This document shows, piece after piece, positions 1 through 8,617 of a stretch of 64,000 nucleotides of DNA (positions are counted from its first letter, which is position 1; every line of letters begins with the position of its first letter). The DNA lies in contig NZ_JAZKUG010000001.1 of assembly GCF_036625195.1 (NCBI RefSeq), positions 930,001-994,000 of the forward strand, read 5' to 3'. The notes under the pieces are model-generated. The model was not told the origin of the DNA. It saw only the letters and a program-made list of their open reading frames with translations, and did not search any database. The position numbers and the translations under genes were made by a program. The DNA comes from Accumulibacter sp. (GTDB lineage: Bacteria; Pseudomonadota; Gammaproteobacteria; Burkholderiales; Rhodocyclaceae).

Positions 1-2
1 AC

Positions 3-1169
3 CTGCAGCGACTGAACTTCTTCGCATCGCTCTTCGCACGCTGGAAGGTCCGCTGGGACGACATCCTGTCGCGTCGTGACGGTGCCATGGACGATGGCCT
101 GTATCACCTGGCGGTCGCCCGCCACGAGGCCGGCGACCGCGACGGGCTGCTCGACTTCCTCGCCTTCCTCGGTTCGCGGCTGGTCTTCCTGATCGACTGG
201 AACAAGGCGCGCAAGCGCCTGCGCAGCCTGCTCGGCAAGGCCGACGCGGCCGATCTGCTGAAGTGGGCGGCAGACGAGGACGTCGGACACATGGGCTTCC
301 TCAAGTGTGGCGGTGACGAGCTGATCTATCGCGGCCTGGCGCTCGCCGCCCGCGGCGACTATCGGCCCGGCCTCTTCCTGCACGACGTGCTGCCGCGCAA
401 TCTGGCGCGGGAATTCATGCAGTTCGTCTTCCGTGCGGCCTCGCTCGGACTGCGCGAGGGCAAGCAGATCCTGCTGATCGAGGACGAGGTGGTGGTCGAG
501 CTGTCGCGCTTCTTCCGCGGTGCCGAGGAACGGCTGCTCGACATGGCTGCCGAGCATGCCGCCCTGGCCTGGGAGGTGGCCGCCGGCTTGCGCGACAGCC
601 TGCTGCGCGCCCGTCTGTCCGACTGGCAGCGTCATTTCGGCCACAACGCCGAGCGCGCCAAGGCCTGGGAATCGCAGGCGGACGATCTGGTCCAGGCGGC
701 ACGACTGGCGATGCGGCGCAGCGAACCGGCCGCTTTCCTCGCGCAACTCATCGAGGCGGCCGACGAAGTGGTCGACTGCCTCGAGGATGCCGCGTTCCGC
801 CTGACGACGCTGCCGGCGGAGAGCAACGGCGAGCTCTGTCGGCAGCTCGAAACACTGGCGCGGCTGGTACTGGCCGCTGCCCAGGAGTACGTCAAGGTCG
901 TCGCCACCGCCCGCAGCGGGCGCGACGCCTCGTCGCGCGAGGACATGCAGGACCTGCTGGCCGGTGTGCACCGCATCATCGCCCTCGAGCACCAGTGCGA
1001 CGATGCCGAGCGTGCGGCGGAAGCCGCGCTGCTGGCCCGCGCCGGCAGCTTCCGCGAACTCTACGTCCTGGCGGAGACGGGCAAGAACCTCGAACAGGCG
1101 GCCGACGAGCTGATGTGCGTCGCCCTGAAGTTTCGCGACCACGCGCTGAACGAAGTCGCCGCACACTAG
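3..1169 (+). CDS. PhoU-like (DUF47-type) helical protein, 5' end outside the window
   Basis: The frame is open from the left edge through an internal ATG at 87 to the stop at 1169, so this is the C-terminal 388 codons of a longer gene. The last ~200 residues are acidic, Ala/Leu-rich amphipathic helices with spaced E..AD and DEL motifs, as in PhoU/DUF47 proteins that accompany phosphate transporters or regulate phosphate signalling. The upstream ~180 residues (containing WNKARKRLRSLL and FLHDVLPRNLAREF) form a separate domain I do not recognise. It lies one base before the frame of the dikinase-like gene, so the two are almost certainly co-transcribed and probably act together in phosphate or PEP metabolism; that link is inference. 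Confidence 0.6.
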   Translation: MQRLNFFASLFARWKVRWDDILSRRDGAMDDGLYHLAVARHEAGDRDGLLDFLAFLGSRLVFLIDWNKARKRLRSLLGKADAADLLKWAADEDVGHMGFLKCGGDELIYRGLALAARGDYRPGLFLHDVLPRNLAREFMQFVFRAASLGLREGKQILLIEDEVVVELSRFFRGAEERLLDMAAEHAALAWEVAAGLRDSLLRARLSDWQRHFGHNAERAKAWESQADDLVQAARLAMRRSEPAAFLAQLIEAADEVVDCLEDAAFRLTTLPAESNGELCRQLETLARLVLAAAQEYVKVVATARSGRDASSREDMQDLLAGVHRIIALEHQCDDAERAAEAALLARAGSFRELYVLAETGKNLEQAADELMCVALKFRDHALNEVAAH

Positions 1170-1185
1170 GATGGGAGAAAGAAGA

Positions 1186-2847
1186 ATGGGTGCAGTACCG
1201 GCAACACAGCGCTCGCCGTTCCTGTTCGGCGGCAAGGCGGCCGCCTCACGGCCCGGCAGCGTCGACGAAATGGGTTTCAAGGCTTTCAACCTGGTCGCGA
1301 TGAGCGGCCTCGGACTGCCGGTTCCACAGGGTTTCGTCCTCACCACCGGCTTCGCCCGGCAGGCCGTCACCGCTGCCGGCGGCGCATCGGCCGAACTGCG
1401 CGACGCGCTCGCCGAGGGAATCCGCCATGTCGAGCGCGAGAGCGGCCTCGGCTTCGGCGCGCGGCGACGGCCTTTGCTCGTTTCGGTGCGGAGCGGAGCG
1501 CCAGTATCGATGCCCGGAATGATGGAAACGCTGCTCGACGTCGGGGTCAACGATCTGACGGTCGACGCGATCATCCGCAGCACCGGCAATCCGCGCCTGG
1601 CCTGGGACTGCTACCGACGCCTGGTCCAGGGCTTCGCGGAAGTCGTGCACGAGTGCCCGGCAAGCGCCTTCGCCAGTCGTCTCGACGAATGCCTGCGCGC
1701 CTGCGGGGCCAGCAGCTCGCGCGAGATCGACTTTCGCAGTCTCGCCGCGCTGACCCGCGACTATCTGGCACTGTTCGAGGAACTCACCGGCACGCCGTTT
1801 CCACAGGATCCGATGCTGCAACTCGAACAGGCAGCCGTGGCGGTGGTTCGTTCGTGGCAGTCCGAGAAGGCCGTCAGCTACCGCCGGGCGCACCACATCG
1901 GCGATTCGCCGGGCACCGCGGTGACGGTGCAGCGGATGGTATTCGGCAACGCCGGGGGGATGTCCGGCGCCGGTGTCGCCTTTTCCCGCGACCCGTCGAC
2001 CGGGGCCAGCGAACTGTACCTGGATTTCCTGTTCAACGCCCAAGGTGAGGACGTCGTCTCGGGCCGGCACGCGCTGGCTGACGAAGTGCCACTCGAGAAG
2101 CTGTTGCCCGACACCCGGCGCGAGATCGAAAAGATCGCCGCGGCACTCGAGGGGGCATTCGGTGATGCACAGGAGTTCGAGTTCACGGTCGAGGACGGCA
2201 AGCTGTTCATGCTGCAGACGCGGGTTGCCAAGAGGACGCCGCTGGCAGCGCTGCGCATCGCCGTCGACCTCGTGGCCGCCGGTCTGGTCAGTCCCGCGGC
2301 GGCGCTCGCGCAACTGCAGGGTATCGATCTGGCAAGCGTCGAGGAAGTCAGCCTGGCGCACCCGGACGAACAGGCTTTCCTGGCCAGCGCCACGCCGGCA
2401 GGCATCGGCATCGCGGTTGGCCGCCTGGTCCTCGATGTCGCGGCTGCCGAGAGACTGGCAGCGGCAGGCGATCCGGTGCTGCTGGTGCGGCAGGAAACGG
2501 CGACCGCGGACATCGCCGGGATCGCCGTCAGCGCCGGCATCCTCACCGCGCTCGGCGGTCGCACCTCGCACGCGGCGGTGGTGGCGAGACAGCTCGGCAA
2601 GGTCTGCCTGGTCGGCTGCCGCGAACTGGTGCCCGAACTCGCGCAGCGACGTTGCCGGATCGCGGGCCACGAGCTCGCCGAGGGCGACTGGCTGTGCCTC
2701 GACGGCAACCACGGCCGCATCCTTGCCGGCAGGCCGGAGGTCATCAGGAAGAGGCCCGACGACCTCTTGCAGCAGGTCGAGAACTGGCGCCGCCGGCTCG
2801 CCGCCGGCAGCGAGACCACTGCAACGGCCGTCGCCCGCGCTGCCTGA
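1186..2847 (+). CDS. PPDK-like PEP/pyruvate-binding protein without the C-terminal PEP barrel
   Basis: It matches the first two modules of pyruvate phosphate dikinase. The ATP-grasp module carries LVSVRSGAPVSMPGMMETL near residue 98, QRMVFGNAGGMSGAGVAFS near 250 and LQTRVAKRTPLAA near 342. The swivelling phosphohistidine module carries GGRTSHAAVVAR with the phospho-acceptor His at about residue 462. The family is about 870 residues; this one ends at 553, right after the swivel domain, so the PEP-binding TIM barrel is absent. It could autophosphorylate from ATP but needs another protein to use the phosphoryl group (inference). The ATG at 1186 is preferred over 1171 because GGGAGAAAG ends a few bases before it. 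It follows the PhoU-like gene with a gap of about 16 bases. Confidence 0.82.
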   Translation: MGAVPATQRSPFLFGGKAAASRPGSVDEMGFKAFNLVAMSGLGLPVPQGFVLTTGFARQAVTAAGGASAELRDALAEGIRHVERESGLGFGARRRPLLVSVRSGAPVSMPGMMETLLDVGVNDLTVDAIIRSTGNPRLAWDCYRRLVQGFAEVVHECPASAFASRLDECLRACGASSSREIDFRSLAALTRDYLALFEELTGTPFPQDPMLQLEQAAVAVVRSWQSEKAVSYRRAHHIGDSPGTAVTVQRMVFGNAGGMSGAGVAFSRDPSTGASELYLDFLFNAQGEDVVSGRHALADEVPLEKLLPDTRREIEKIAAALEGAFGDAQEFEFTVEDGKLFMLQTRVAKRTPLAALRIAVDLVAAGLVSPAAALAQLQGIDLASVEEVSLAHPDEQAFLASATPAGIGIAVGRLVLDVAAAERLAAAGDPVLLVRQETATADIAGIAVSAGILTALGGRTSHAAVVARQLGKVCLVGCRELVPELAQRRCRIAGHELAEGDWLCLDGNHGRILAGRPEVIRKRPDDLLQQVENWRRRLAAGSETTATAVARAA

Positions 2848-2991
2848 AGGACGTCGCCGCCAGGCGTCGCCGCCGCGAACCGGTTCGGGAGGGGTGCCAT
2901 CGGCGCGACGAGATGGTACCCTTCGCGCTTCGCGCTGCCGGGCCATGGTCGCTTCACCCGGCAGGCAAGCTGACGACACGGAGTGATGCAC

Positions 2992-3393
2992 ATGCAGGAA
3001 CGGGACAACCACAGCAAGCTCATTGGCTACCTGCTCTGGCTTTTCGGCTTTCTCGGTGCGCACCGCTTCTATTACGGCAAGCCGGTGACCGGGACGATCT
3101 GGTTCTTTACGCTCGGCCTGCTGGGAATCGGTTGGCTGATCGACCTCTTCCTGATCCCGGGAATGGATCGCGACGCGGATCTGCGCTTCCATTCCGGCGC
3201 CATCGACTACAACATCGCCTGGCTGCTGCTGACCTTCCTCGGCGTCCTCGGCATACACCGGATGTATCAGGGCAAATGGCCGACCGGCATCCTCTACCTG
3301 CTAACCGGCGGGCTTTTCCTGATCGGCGTCCTGTACGACTTCTGGACGATGAACCAGCAGATCTCCCTGCGCAACGCCAGCCAGCCGGGCTGA
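2992..3393 (+). CDS. TM2 domain membrane protein with two TM2 units
   Basis: This 133-residue membrane protein carries the TM2 signature twice: LLWLFGFLGAHRFYYGK near residue 15 and LLTFLGVLGIHRMYQGKWP near residue 83. Each is followed by a second hydrophobic helix ending in a D-F/L pair. TM2 proteins are small inner-membrane proteins of unknown biochemical role. The ATG at 2992 has CGGAG eight bases upstream; the ATG at 2986 is too close to that site. The last codons overlap the start of a degenerate dikinase fragment at 3387. Confidence 0.8.
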   Translation: MQERDNHSKLIGYLLWLFGFLGAHRFYYGKPVTGTIWFFTLGLLGIGWLIDLFLIPGMDRDADLRFHSGAIDYNIAWLLLTFLGVLGIHRMYQGKWPTGILYLLTGGLFLIGVLYDFWTMNQQISLRNASQPG

Positions 3394-3545
3394 TCCGCCC
3401 CGCGGCGGGGCTCGCGCGACTGCCGGGCATCGATCTGGCAACAGTCGAGGAAGTCAGCCTGGCGCACCGCGACGCACTGCAGTCCCTGGCTGGCTTCACG
3501 CCGACGGGCATCAGCATCGCCGTGGGCCGCCAGCTTGCCGACCGC
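3387..3545 (+). pseudogene. Degenerate partial duplicate of the PPDK-like gene
   Basis: Read in the frame beginning at 3387, this stretch encodes a peptide that aligns without gaps to the linker between the ATP-grasp and swivel modules of the dikinase-like protein (encoded near 2278-2439). By hand 32 of 49 residues are identical, including the blocks GIDLA and VEEVSLAH and a closing IAVGR. There is no start codon of its own and the similarity stops abruptly on both sides, so it is a relic of a partial gene duplication rather than a working gene. It begins inside the last codons of the TM2 gene. Confidence 0.7.
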
Positions 3546-3626
3546 AGGTTTCGCTTCCCGCGTCGACGCGGTGGTGGACTGCATCCACCGCGGCAAAGGG
3601 TTGTCCGAAGGGGGTTGCAGTCCTGC

Positions 3627-3941
3627 TTAGGGACAGACCCGCCGCCCGTCGACGATGCGGCATTCCGTTGCCCCGCGCACTTCGACCTCGCGCGCCACCG
3701 GAGCCTCCCTTGCGGGGACTGCCTCAACTCCCCGGGCGGGAGCCACCTCGGCCGCATGCACGGGAGCGACTTCAACGCCGCGTACCGGAACCGGCTCAAC
3801 CGGCTTCCGGACCTCCACGGCACCCCTCGCCGTTTCACACCCGGCCCGGCGAACCCCCTCGACGCATTCCACACCGTACGCCGCGGAGGCGAGCGTCACG
3901 GCCAGAAACGCTGCCGGCAAGGCAAATGGTGATGCTTTCAT
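3627..3941 (-). CDS. Small secreted Val/Glu/Pro-rich protein
   Basis: The 104-residue product starts with a clear Sec signal (MKASPFALPAAFLAVTLASA, cleavage likely after AYG or ASA). The mature part has four cysteines, two near the N terminus (VECVEGVRRAGC) and two near the C terminus (ECRIVDGRRVC). Between them lies a low-complexity segment of repeated VEV/APxR/REAP units. The start is fixed by GGAGG eight bases upstream on the minus strand (3950-3954). I do not recognise the family. The cysteine pairs suggest a disulphide-bonded periplasmic or extracellular peptide with an extended linker. No operon partner. Confidence 0.6.
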   Translation of the reverse strand: MKASPFALPAAFLAVTLASAAYGVECVEGVRRAGCETARGAVEVRKPVEPVPVRGVEVAPVHAAEVAPARGVEAVPAREAPVAREVEVRGATECRIVDGRRVCP

Positions 3942-4219
3942 GTTTCTATCCTCCAAAGACAGCCTGAGTACAAGAATCAACACGGGACAGAGCACGTTTT
4001 TCCGTCGCCCAGTGAAAACACTGGTGGCAATGCCGGAAGCGGTGCAGCACGCGGCGCAGATGCCGGGGATGCGGCGCATTCGTCGCGGCTGCCGCCGCAC
4101 GTGCAAACCGACCGCCGACGGCACGGGTGCGAACTCCGCGCGCAAGGCTACTCGCTCGCCCCCTCCAAGTAAACAGGGTGCCTGGGTCAGCTGCGAGACC
4201 AATCCCTGAACGAGGTTGA

Positions 4220-4396
4220 TCACAATCGAACGACAGCCCGCCCGAAACCGGCGTCAGGCCCGGCGGGCCGGGTTTGCTGGCCCGGTCGTTCCTGGTCGCC
4301 GTGATCACCTGCGGCACCGGCCGCGCGAGCCTGCTCGCCGGCGTCCTGCACCTGACCCTGCTCGCGGTCTGGCACTTTCTCGTCAAGGTGCCCTGA
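4220..4396 (+). pseudogene. Possible C-terminal remnant of a Ca2+/H+ antiporter-like membrane protein
   Basis: The frame ending at TGA 4394-4396 encodes about 40 hydrophobic residues with TGRASLLAGVLHLTLLAVW, followed by a short tail and stop. The pattern (T/N)GR(x)(N/S)xLxGxxHLxxF, ending near a terminal VP, is what I associate with the last helix of ChaA/CaCA cation antiporters. No start codon or upstream transporter sequence is present, so it looks like a relic. Recognition rests on a short segment and may be coincidental. Confidence 0.3.
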
Positions 4397-4598
4397 GCAA
4401 GCGGGCGCGGCCGGGTTCCGGACTGGTGCCTGCGGCGCAGCGGGGTGATAGTCTTCCGGCTTTTCAGATTGCGAGGCCGGCGATGAGTGGCTACCGATTC
4501 CCGATGTGCAGCCTGTCGACGGCGCCGCTGCTCGTCCCTTTTCCCCGATCCATCGCCGTGTGCGGCGCGCATCCGGCCCATCCGCAGGATGCGCCCGC

Positions 4599-5072
4599 AT
4601 GAGGCCGCTGCTCAACGCCAGTCGTTTCCTGGTACTTGCCGCGGTCCTTGGTGCGCTCCTGTCGGCGATGGCGCTGTACGTCTATGGCCTCGTCGACACC
4701 ATCGCGGTCATCACACGGACGGTCACCTCCGGCGACATCTCGAGCACGGGCGCGAAGGCCCTGATGCTCTATTTCATCGAGGTCTTCGATCTGTTCCTGC
4801 TCGGCACCGTCATGCTGATCCTTGCACTCGGACTTTATGAGTTGTTCATCGACGCGGACTTCAAAGTGGCCTCCCGTCTGCAGATCAGCAGCTTCGAGGA
4901 CCTCAAGACCAGTCTGGTGACGGTGGTGATCGCGGTGATGGCGGTGACTTTCCTCGGCCAGATCATGTCCTGGAATGGCGAAACCTCGCTGTTCGACATC
5001 GGCGTGCCGGTGGCGCTGGTGATCGCGGCGCTGAACATCTACCTGTGGGTCGCCAAGGCCGTCGGGAAGTAG
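4599..5072 (+). CDS. YqhA/UPF0114 family inner-membrane protein
   Basis: The 157-residue product has four predicted membrane helices. It contains the family-typical central block YFIEVFDLFLLGTVMLILALG, followed by GLYELFID and a SFEDLKTSLV segment, which identify UPF0114 (YqhA). Function is not established for the family. The ATG at 4599 matches the usual family N terminus (a few residues before the first helix); an upstream in-frame start would add a basic, non-family leader. It stands alone between non-coding stretches. Confidence 0.8.
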   Translation: MRPLLNASRFLVLAAVLGALLSAMALYVYGLVDTIAVITRTVTSGDISSTGAKALMLYFIEVFDLFLLGTVMLILALGLYELFIDADFKVASRLQISSFEDLKTSLVTVVIAVMAVTFLGQIMSWNGETSLFDIGVPVALVIAALNIYLWVAKAVGK

Positions 5073-5465
5073 CGGTTCGCACGCAGCTGCAGTGCCGTCC
5101 ACGCCATCTCCGCGACAGCCCGCGCGGTGCACGTTTGGACTGACCAGCCGTGGTCGGCAGGACGATGTCGACCTGCCGGCGCTGGCTTGCGAACCGTGGC
5201 CAGGATCACGACCTGAGCTGAACGGTGGCCGGGTCTGCTGCGGCCCGCTTGCCTGCACCCATGATCGGAGCTGACGTTGACCGGTGACGCGGCGATCACG
5301 GATAATCCCCTACGACCCGCGAAAAGCCATCGCTGTCGCCTGCATGTGCCGATGAACTTGCCGCCAACCGTCATTCCAGCAACCGGCGGCTCGCCTGCCA
5401 GGAGTTCGCGACGGCAAGGCGGGTGAGGGCAGTTCTCGGAAGGGATTGGATCAACCTGCGACAGG
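5073..5465. other. Intergenic stretch with no recognisable gene
   Basis: About 390 bases without a credible coding frame. The only signal I see is a sigma70-like promoter near 5277-5306 pointing to the SH3 gene. Confidence 0.5.
5277..5306 (+). promoter_or_regulatory. Putative sigma70 promoter for the SH3 protein gene
   Basis: TTGACC (5277-5282) and GATAAT (5301-5306) are separated by 18 bases, about 160 bases upstream of the SH3-domain gene. Only the match to consensus supports it. Confidence 0.4.
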
Positions 5466-5930
5466 ATGCTTATGCTCAGTCCTCTGAATTTGGTGCTCGC
5501 ACTGGTCATCGCCGGTGCGTCATGCATGGCCAATGCGGCCGAACAGACTGCGACCACGACCACCTCGGTCAATGTCCGCGCCGGTCCCGAGAAGAACTTC
5601 CCGACCGTCACTTGGCTCCTGAGCGGGACCAGGGTGACCGTGCACGGCTGTGTGGCCAACTGGCGGTGGTGCGATGTCACGGCCGGTCGTGATCGCGGCT
5701 GGGTGTATGCCCGCTTCCTGTCCATCCCGTTCGATGGCAGGGTGGTCACCATTCTCAATGGTGGCCCCGACCTCGGCCTGCCGCAAGCCGACTTTTCTCT
5801 CGGGGAATACTGGGACGCCCACTACCAGCGCCAGCACTGGTTCGGACGCAAGGCCTATTGGCAGAAGCGCTGGGACCGCCGCCCGCCACCGCGCGAATGG
5901 CGTGCGCCTGCGTCGGCCGCCAGGCAATGA
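5466..5930 (+). CDS. Secreted SH3b-domain protein
   Basis: The 154-residue product begins with a Sec signal peptide (cleavage after ANA near residue 24). The bacterial SH3 fold follows: VNVRAGPEKNFPTVTWLLSG, then a CxxxWRWCDV segment and RGWVYARFL. The basic, Trp/Pro-rich tail (residues ~115-154) has no recognisable domain. SH3b proteins of this kind are periplasmic and are thought to bind peptidoglycan or other envelope partners. Starts at 5466 and 5472 are both possible. It is monocistronic. Confidence 0.75.
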   Translation: MLMLSPLNLVLALVIAGASCMANAAEQTATTTTSVNVRAGPEKNFPTVTWLLSGTRVTVHGCVANWRWCDVTAGRDRGWVYARFLSIPFDGRVVTILNGGPDLGLPQADFSLGEYWDAHYQRQHWFGRKAYWQKRWDRRPPPREWRAPASAARQ

Positions 5931-6225
5931 TAGACGGTCCGGCGGCAACGCGAGTCGCCACTTCGGCAAGCCTGTTTCGCGCTGTCCGCTAGGCTGTCGA
6001 AGGGCCTGGCGGCCGCCGCGATGCCAGCCGCAGTGCGAGCGGTGGCATGCATGACCTCCTCCGCAGCAGGACAGCGCGTGTTCTCAGGTGTGAGGATCCT
6101 CTGTCGCGAGCTGCGCGCCAGGCGGCACTGCCGAACATCCCGCTCGCTCATGCAGCGCGCGCCAGTGCTTGAATCGGCAGCGCCAGAGGACACGGGGACG
6201 GCCAAGGCAACGGGCGGGTTCAGAC
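5931..6225. other. Intergenic stretch, nothing recognised
   Basis: About 295 bases with no convincing frame, promoter or structured RNA. Confidence 0.4.
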
Positions 6226-7269
6226 GTGGATAGACTTCAGCGTTTCGTGCATGGCACCGCCCTGATGCTGCTCACCGGTTGGCTGCTGTACATCGGGAAG
6301 GACATCTTCGTTCCGGTATTCTTCGGGCTTTTCGTCGTCTATGTGATCGTCGGCCTGGCGCAGGCCATGCAGGGATTTCCGTTGCTCGGCCGCATTCTGC
6401 CGCTGCAAGCGCGATACGTGCTCTCGGTGCTCGTCATCACGCTGTCACTGCTCGTCGTCGTGTACCTGTTCCTGATCAACAAGGACCGGTTTCTGGCGAT
6501 TGCCCCGCAATACCAGCAATCGCTTCTCGCCGCCATCCAGAGACTCGCCGTCCTGCTGCGCATCGAGGCTGAACCCACGTGGACCACGCTGCGGCAGGAA
6601 ATTTTCGCCCAGATCAACATCCAGCGCCTGCTCGGCTCGATGCTGGCCTCGGTGTCGTCGATGATCTTCAGCATCATCGTCGTCTGCATGTATGCCACCT
6701 TCCTGTTGGCCGAACGGCGATTCTTCTCCCGGAAGATCGAAAACATGTCGAGCGACGCGGGCCGCGTGGCGCGGATTCGGGCCATGACCACCGACATCAA
6801 CCAGCGGATCGGTTCCTATCTGGCACTGAAGACGCTCATCAACCTGTTCCTGGGAGCAATCAGCTGGGGAATCATGGTCTTCGCTGGACTTGAATTCGCC
6901 GCGTTCTGGGCGGTGCTGATCGCCCTTCTGAATTATGTTCCCTACATCGGCTCCTTTCTCGGCGTGCTCTTCCCGGGCATCATGGCGATCATGCAGTTCC
7001 CGGATGCGAACGTGGTGTTCTGGGTGGTGCTCGGCCTGGTGCTCGCGCAGTTCCTGATTGGCAACTTTCTCGACCCCTACCTCATGGGCAATTCGCTCAA
7101 CCTGAGTCCATTCGCCATCCTGGTCAGCCTGGCGATCTGGTCCGAATTGTGGGGGATCGCTGGCGCATTCCTGGCGGTTCCGATTACCGCCGTCATGGTC
7201 ATCATCTTTTCCGGGTTTCCGAGTACGCGCCCGATCGCGGTCCTCCTCTCGCGGAACGGCAGTCTGTGA
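6226..7269 (+). CDS. AI-2E family (PerM/TqsA-type) permease
   Basis: The 347-residue polytopic membrane protein has the AI-2E layout: a pair of N-terminal helices, a large amphipathic central segment (residues ~100-190), and a C-terminal helical bundle. The bundle includes LALKTLINLFLGAISWG, LLNYVPYIGSFLGVLFPG, and a DPYLMGNSLNLSPFAILVSL motif. Members export small molecules or act as Na+/H+ antiporters; the substrate cannot be read from sequence. The GTG at 6226 gives the usual family N terminus; a TTG at 6169 would add a basic, low-complexity leader. A second paralogue lies at 45321-46442. Confidence 0.83.
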   Translation: MDRLQRFVHGTALMLLTGWLLYIGKDIFVPVFFGLFVVYVIVGLAQAMQGFPLLGRILPLQARYVLSVLVITLSLLVVVYLFLINKDRFLAIAPQYQQSLLAAIQRLAVLLRIEAEPTWTTLRQEIFAQINIQRLLGSMLASVSSMIFSIIVVCMYATFLLAERRFFSRKIENMSSDAGRVARIRAMTTDINQRIGSYLALKTLINLFLGAISWGIMVFAGLEFAAFWAVLIALLNYVPYIGSFLGVLFPGIMAIMQFPDANVVFWVVLGLVLAQFLIGNFLDPYLMGNSLNLSPFAILVSLAIWSELWGIAGAFLAVPITAVMVIIFSGFPSTRPIAVLLSRNGSL

Positions 7270-7399
7270 GGGCAGTGCCGCAGCGTCTCGGCGAGGCGGG
7301 GCGTCCGCCGCGACCGTTTCCGACCGGCGTCAAATGCTGGCCGCTGCACGGCGGGCCGACGCGCGCGCGAGGTCTCGCTGACCGGCAAGGCGTCGGGGC

Positions 7400-8314
7400 G
7401 TGAAGTTCCGGGACATCCTGGATCTCTTCAAGGCGGCTGCCGTGAACTGGGTCGATGACTACGCCCAAAGCATGGGAGCGGCTCTGGCCTTCTACACGAT
7501 GTTTTCGATTGCTCCCCTGTTGCTGATCGTGATTTCGATCGCCGGGTTCTTTTTCGGCGAGCAGGCCGCGCGCGGTGAAATCCTTGCGCAACTGCAGGGA
7601 TTGCTGGGGACACCTGGAGCGCTGGCCGTGCAGGCTCTGCTGGAAAGCGCGGGCAGGCCCGCCGAAAGCGCCATGGCAGCAATTTTCGGATTGATCTTTC
7701 TCTTCATTGGCGCGACATCGGTCTTCGCCGAGTTGCAGGACGCGCTCGATCGCATCTGGCGCGCACCGCAAAGGGCAAGAACGTCCGGGATCTGGAGGCT
7801 GCTGCGCGCCCGTCTGCTGTCTTTCGGGATGATTCTCGGAATCGGCTTCCTGCTCACCGTTTCGCTCGCTTTCAGTGCGGGCCTGGCCGCCTTGAGCAAA
7901 TGGCTTGATCCGGATACCAGAGGTTGGGCGACGATCGAGAACACGAGCGAGGTCTCACTCGGCCTCATGCTGGCGACGGCGGTTTTTGCGATGATCTACA
8001 AGACCATGCCGCGCGTCCGGATCCACTGGAACGATGTCTGGGTCGGCGCGATCGTCACATCACTCCTGTTCATCGCCGGCAAGGCGCTGATCGGTGCCTA
8101 CATCGGGAGAAGCGGCGTTTCATCCCATTTCGGCGTTTCGGCCTCGCTGATCGTCGTGCTGCTCTGGGTGTACTATTCCGCCCAGATCTTCCTGTTCGGC
8201 GCCGAATTCACCTGGGTCTACTCGCACCGGTTCGGCTCGCGCAAGGGGCAGGCGTTGTCCAGCCACGCCGAAGCACTCCGGGAGGGCGATGGCGAACCTG
8301 CCACCGGCCACTGA
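7400..8314 (+). CDS. YihY/BrkB family inner-membrane protein
   Basis: This 304-residue protein with about six membrane helices shows the YihY signature. The block GAALAFYTMFSIAPLLLIVI comes near residue 25, then FIGATSVFAELQDALDRIW, then VLLWVYYSAQIFLFGAEFT near the end. The family was once called ribonuclease BN in error; it is now treated as a putative transporter. It starts at GTG 7400, 130 bases after the AI-2E-type permease, and may share its transcript. Confidence 0.85.
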   Translation: MKFRDILDLFKAAAVNWVDDYAQSMGAALAFYTMFSIAPLLLIVISIAGFFFGEQAARGEILAQLQGLLGTPGALAVQALLESAGRPAESAMAAIFGLIFLFIGATSVFAELQDALDRIWRAPQRARTSGIWRLLRARLLSFGMILGIGFLLTVSLAFSAGLAALSKWLDPDTRGWATIENTSEVSLGLMLATAVFAMIYKTMPRVRIHWNDVWVGAIVTSLLFIAGKALIGAYIGRSGVSSHFGVSASLIVVLLWVYYSAQIFLFGAEFTWVYSHRFGSRKGQALSSHAEALREGDGEPATGH

Positions 8315-8617
8315 ACGGTTTTCGCGACGTCGCTGCTGGCGCATTGCCGACCACTCCGGCACGCCAGCCGGCCAACGTGCCCGGTCGCCACGAAGTTCTG
8401 TATGATTGCCGACCCAGGGCTGGCGCAAACAGACATGGACCGATCGGTGGGCAAGGATCCACCCGTCGCTGCGGGGCGGCGCAAGCATGAGGCCTGAAGA
8501 TCCGGGAGCGCACGACCCCCTGGGCGTCCGAACACTCGGAGGTGACGGGAAAGCCGTTGTGCACAGGACGGCGGCCATCAGGAAACTGCCTGGCGTCCTG
8601 GAGGAAGGAGGCATCAC
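8315..8617. other. Intergenic stretch before the SLC13 permease
   Basis: About 300 bases with no convincing gene. A strong ribosome-binding site (GGAGGAAGGAGG, ending ten bases or so before ATG 8618) marks the downstream gene. Confidence 0.5.

Noticed and set aside
1246..3258. Very long open frame antisense to the dikinase-like gene
   Set aside because: High-GC coding DNA leaves the antisense frame open; the product is low-complexity and the sense gene has strong PPDK motifs.
3655..4209. Plus-strand frame over the small secreted protein gene
   Set aside because: Thr/Pro-rich shadow; the minus-strand gene has a signal peptide and GGAGG site.
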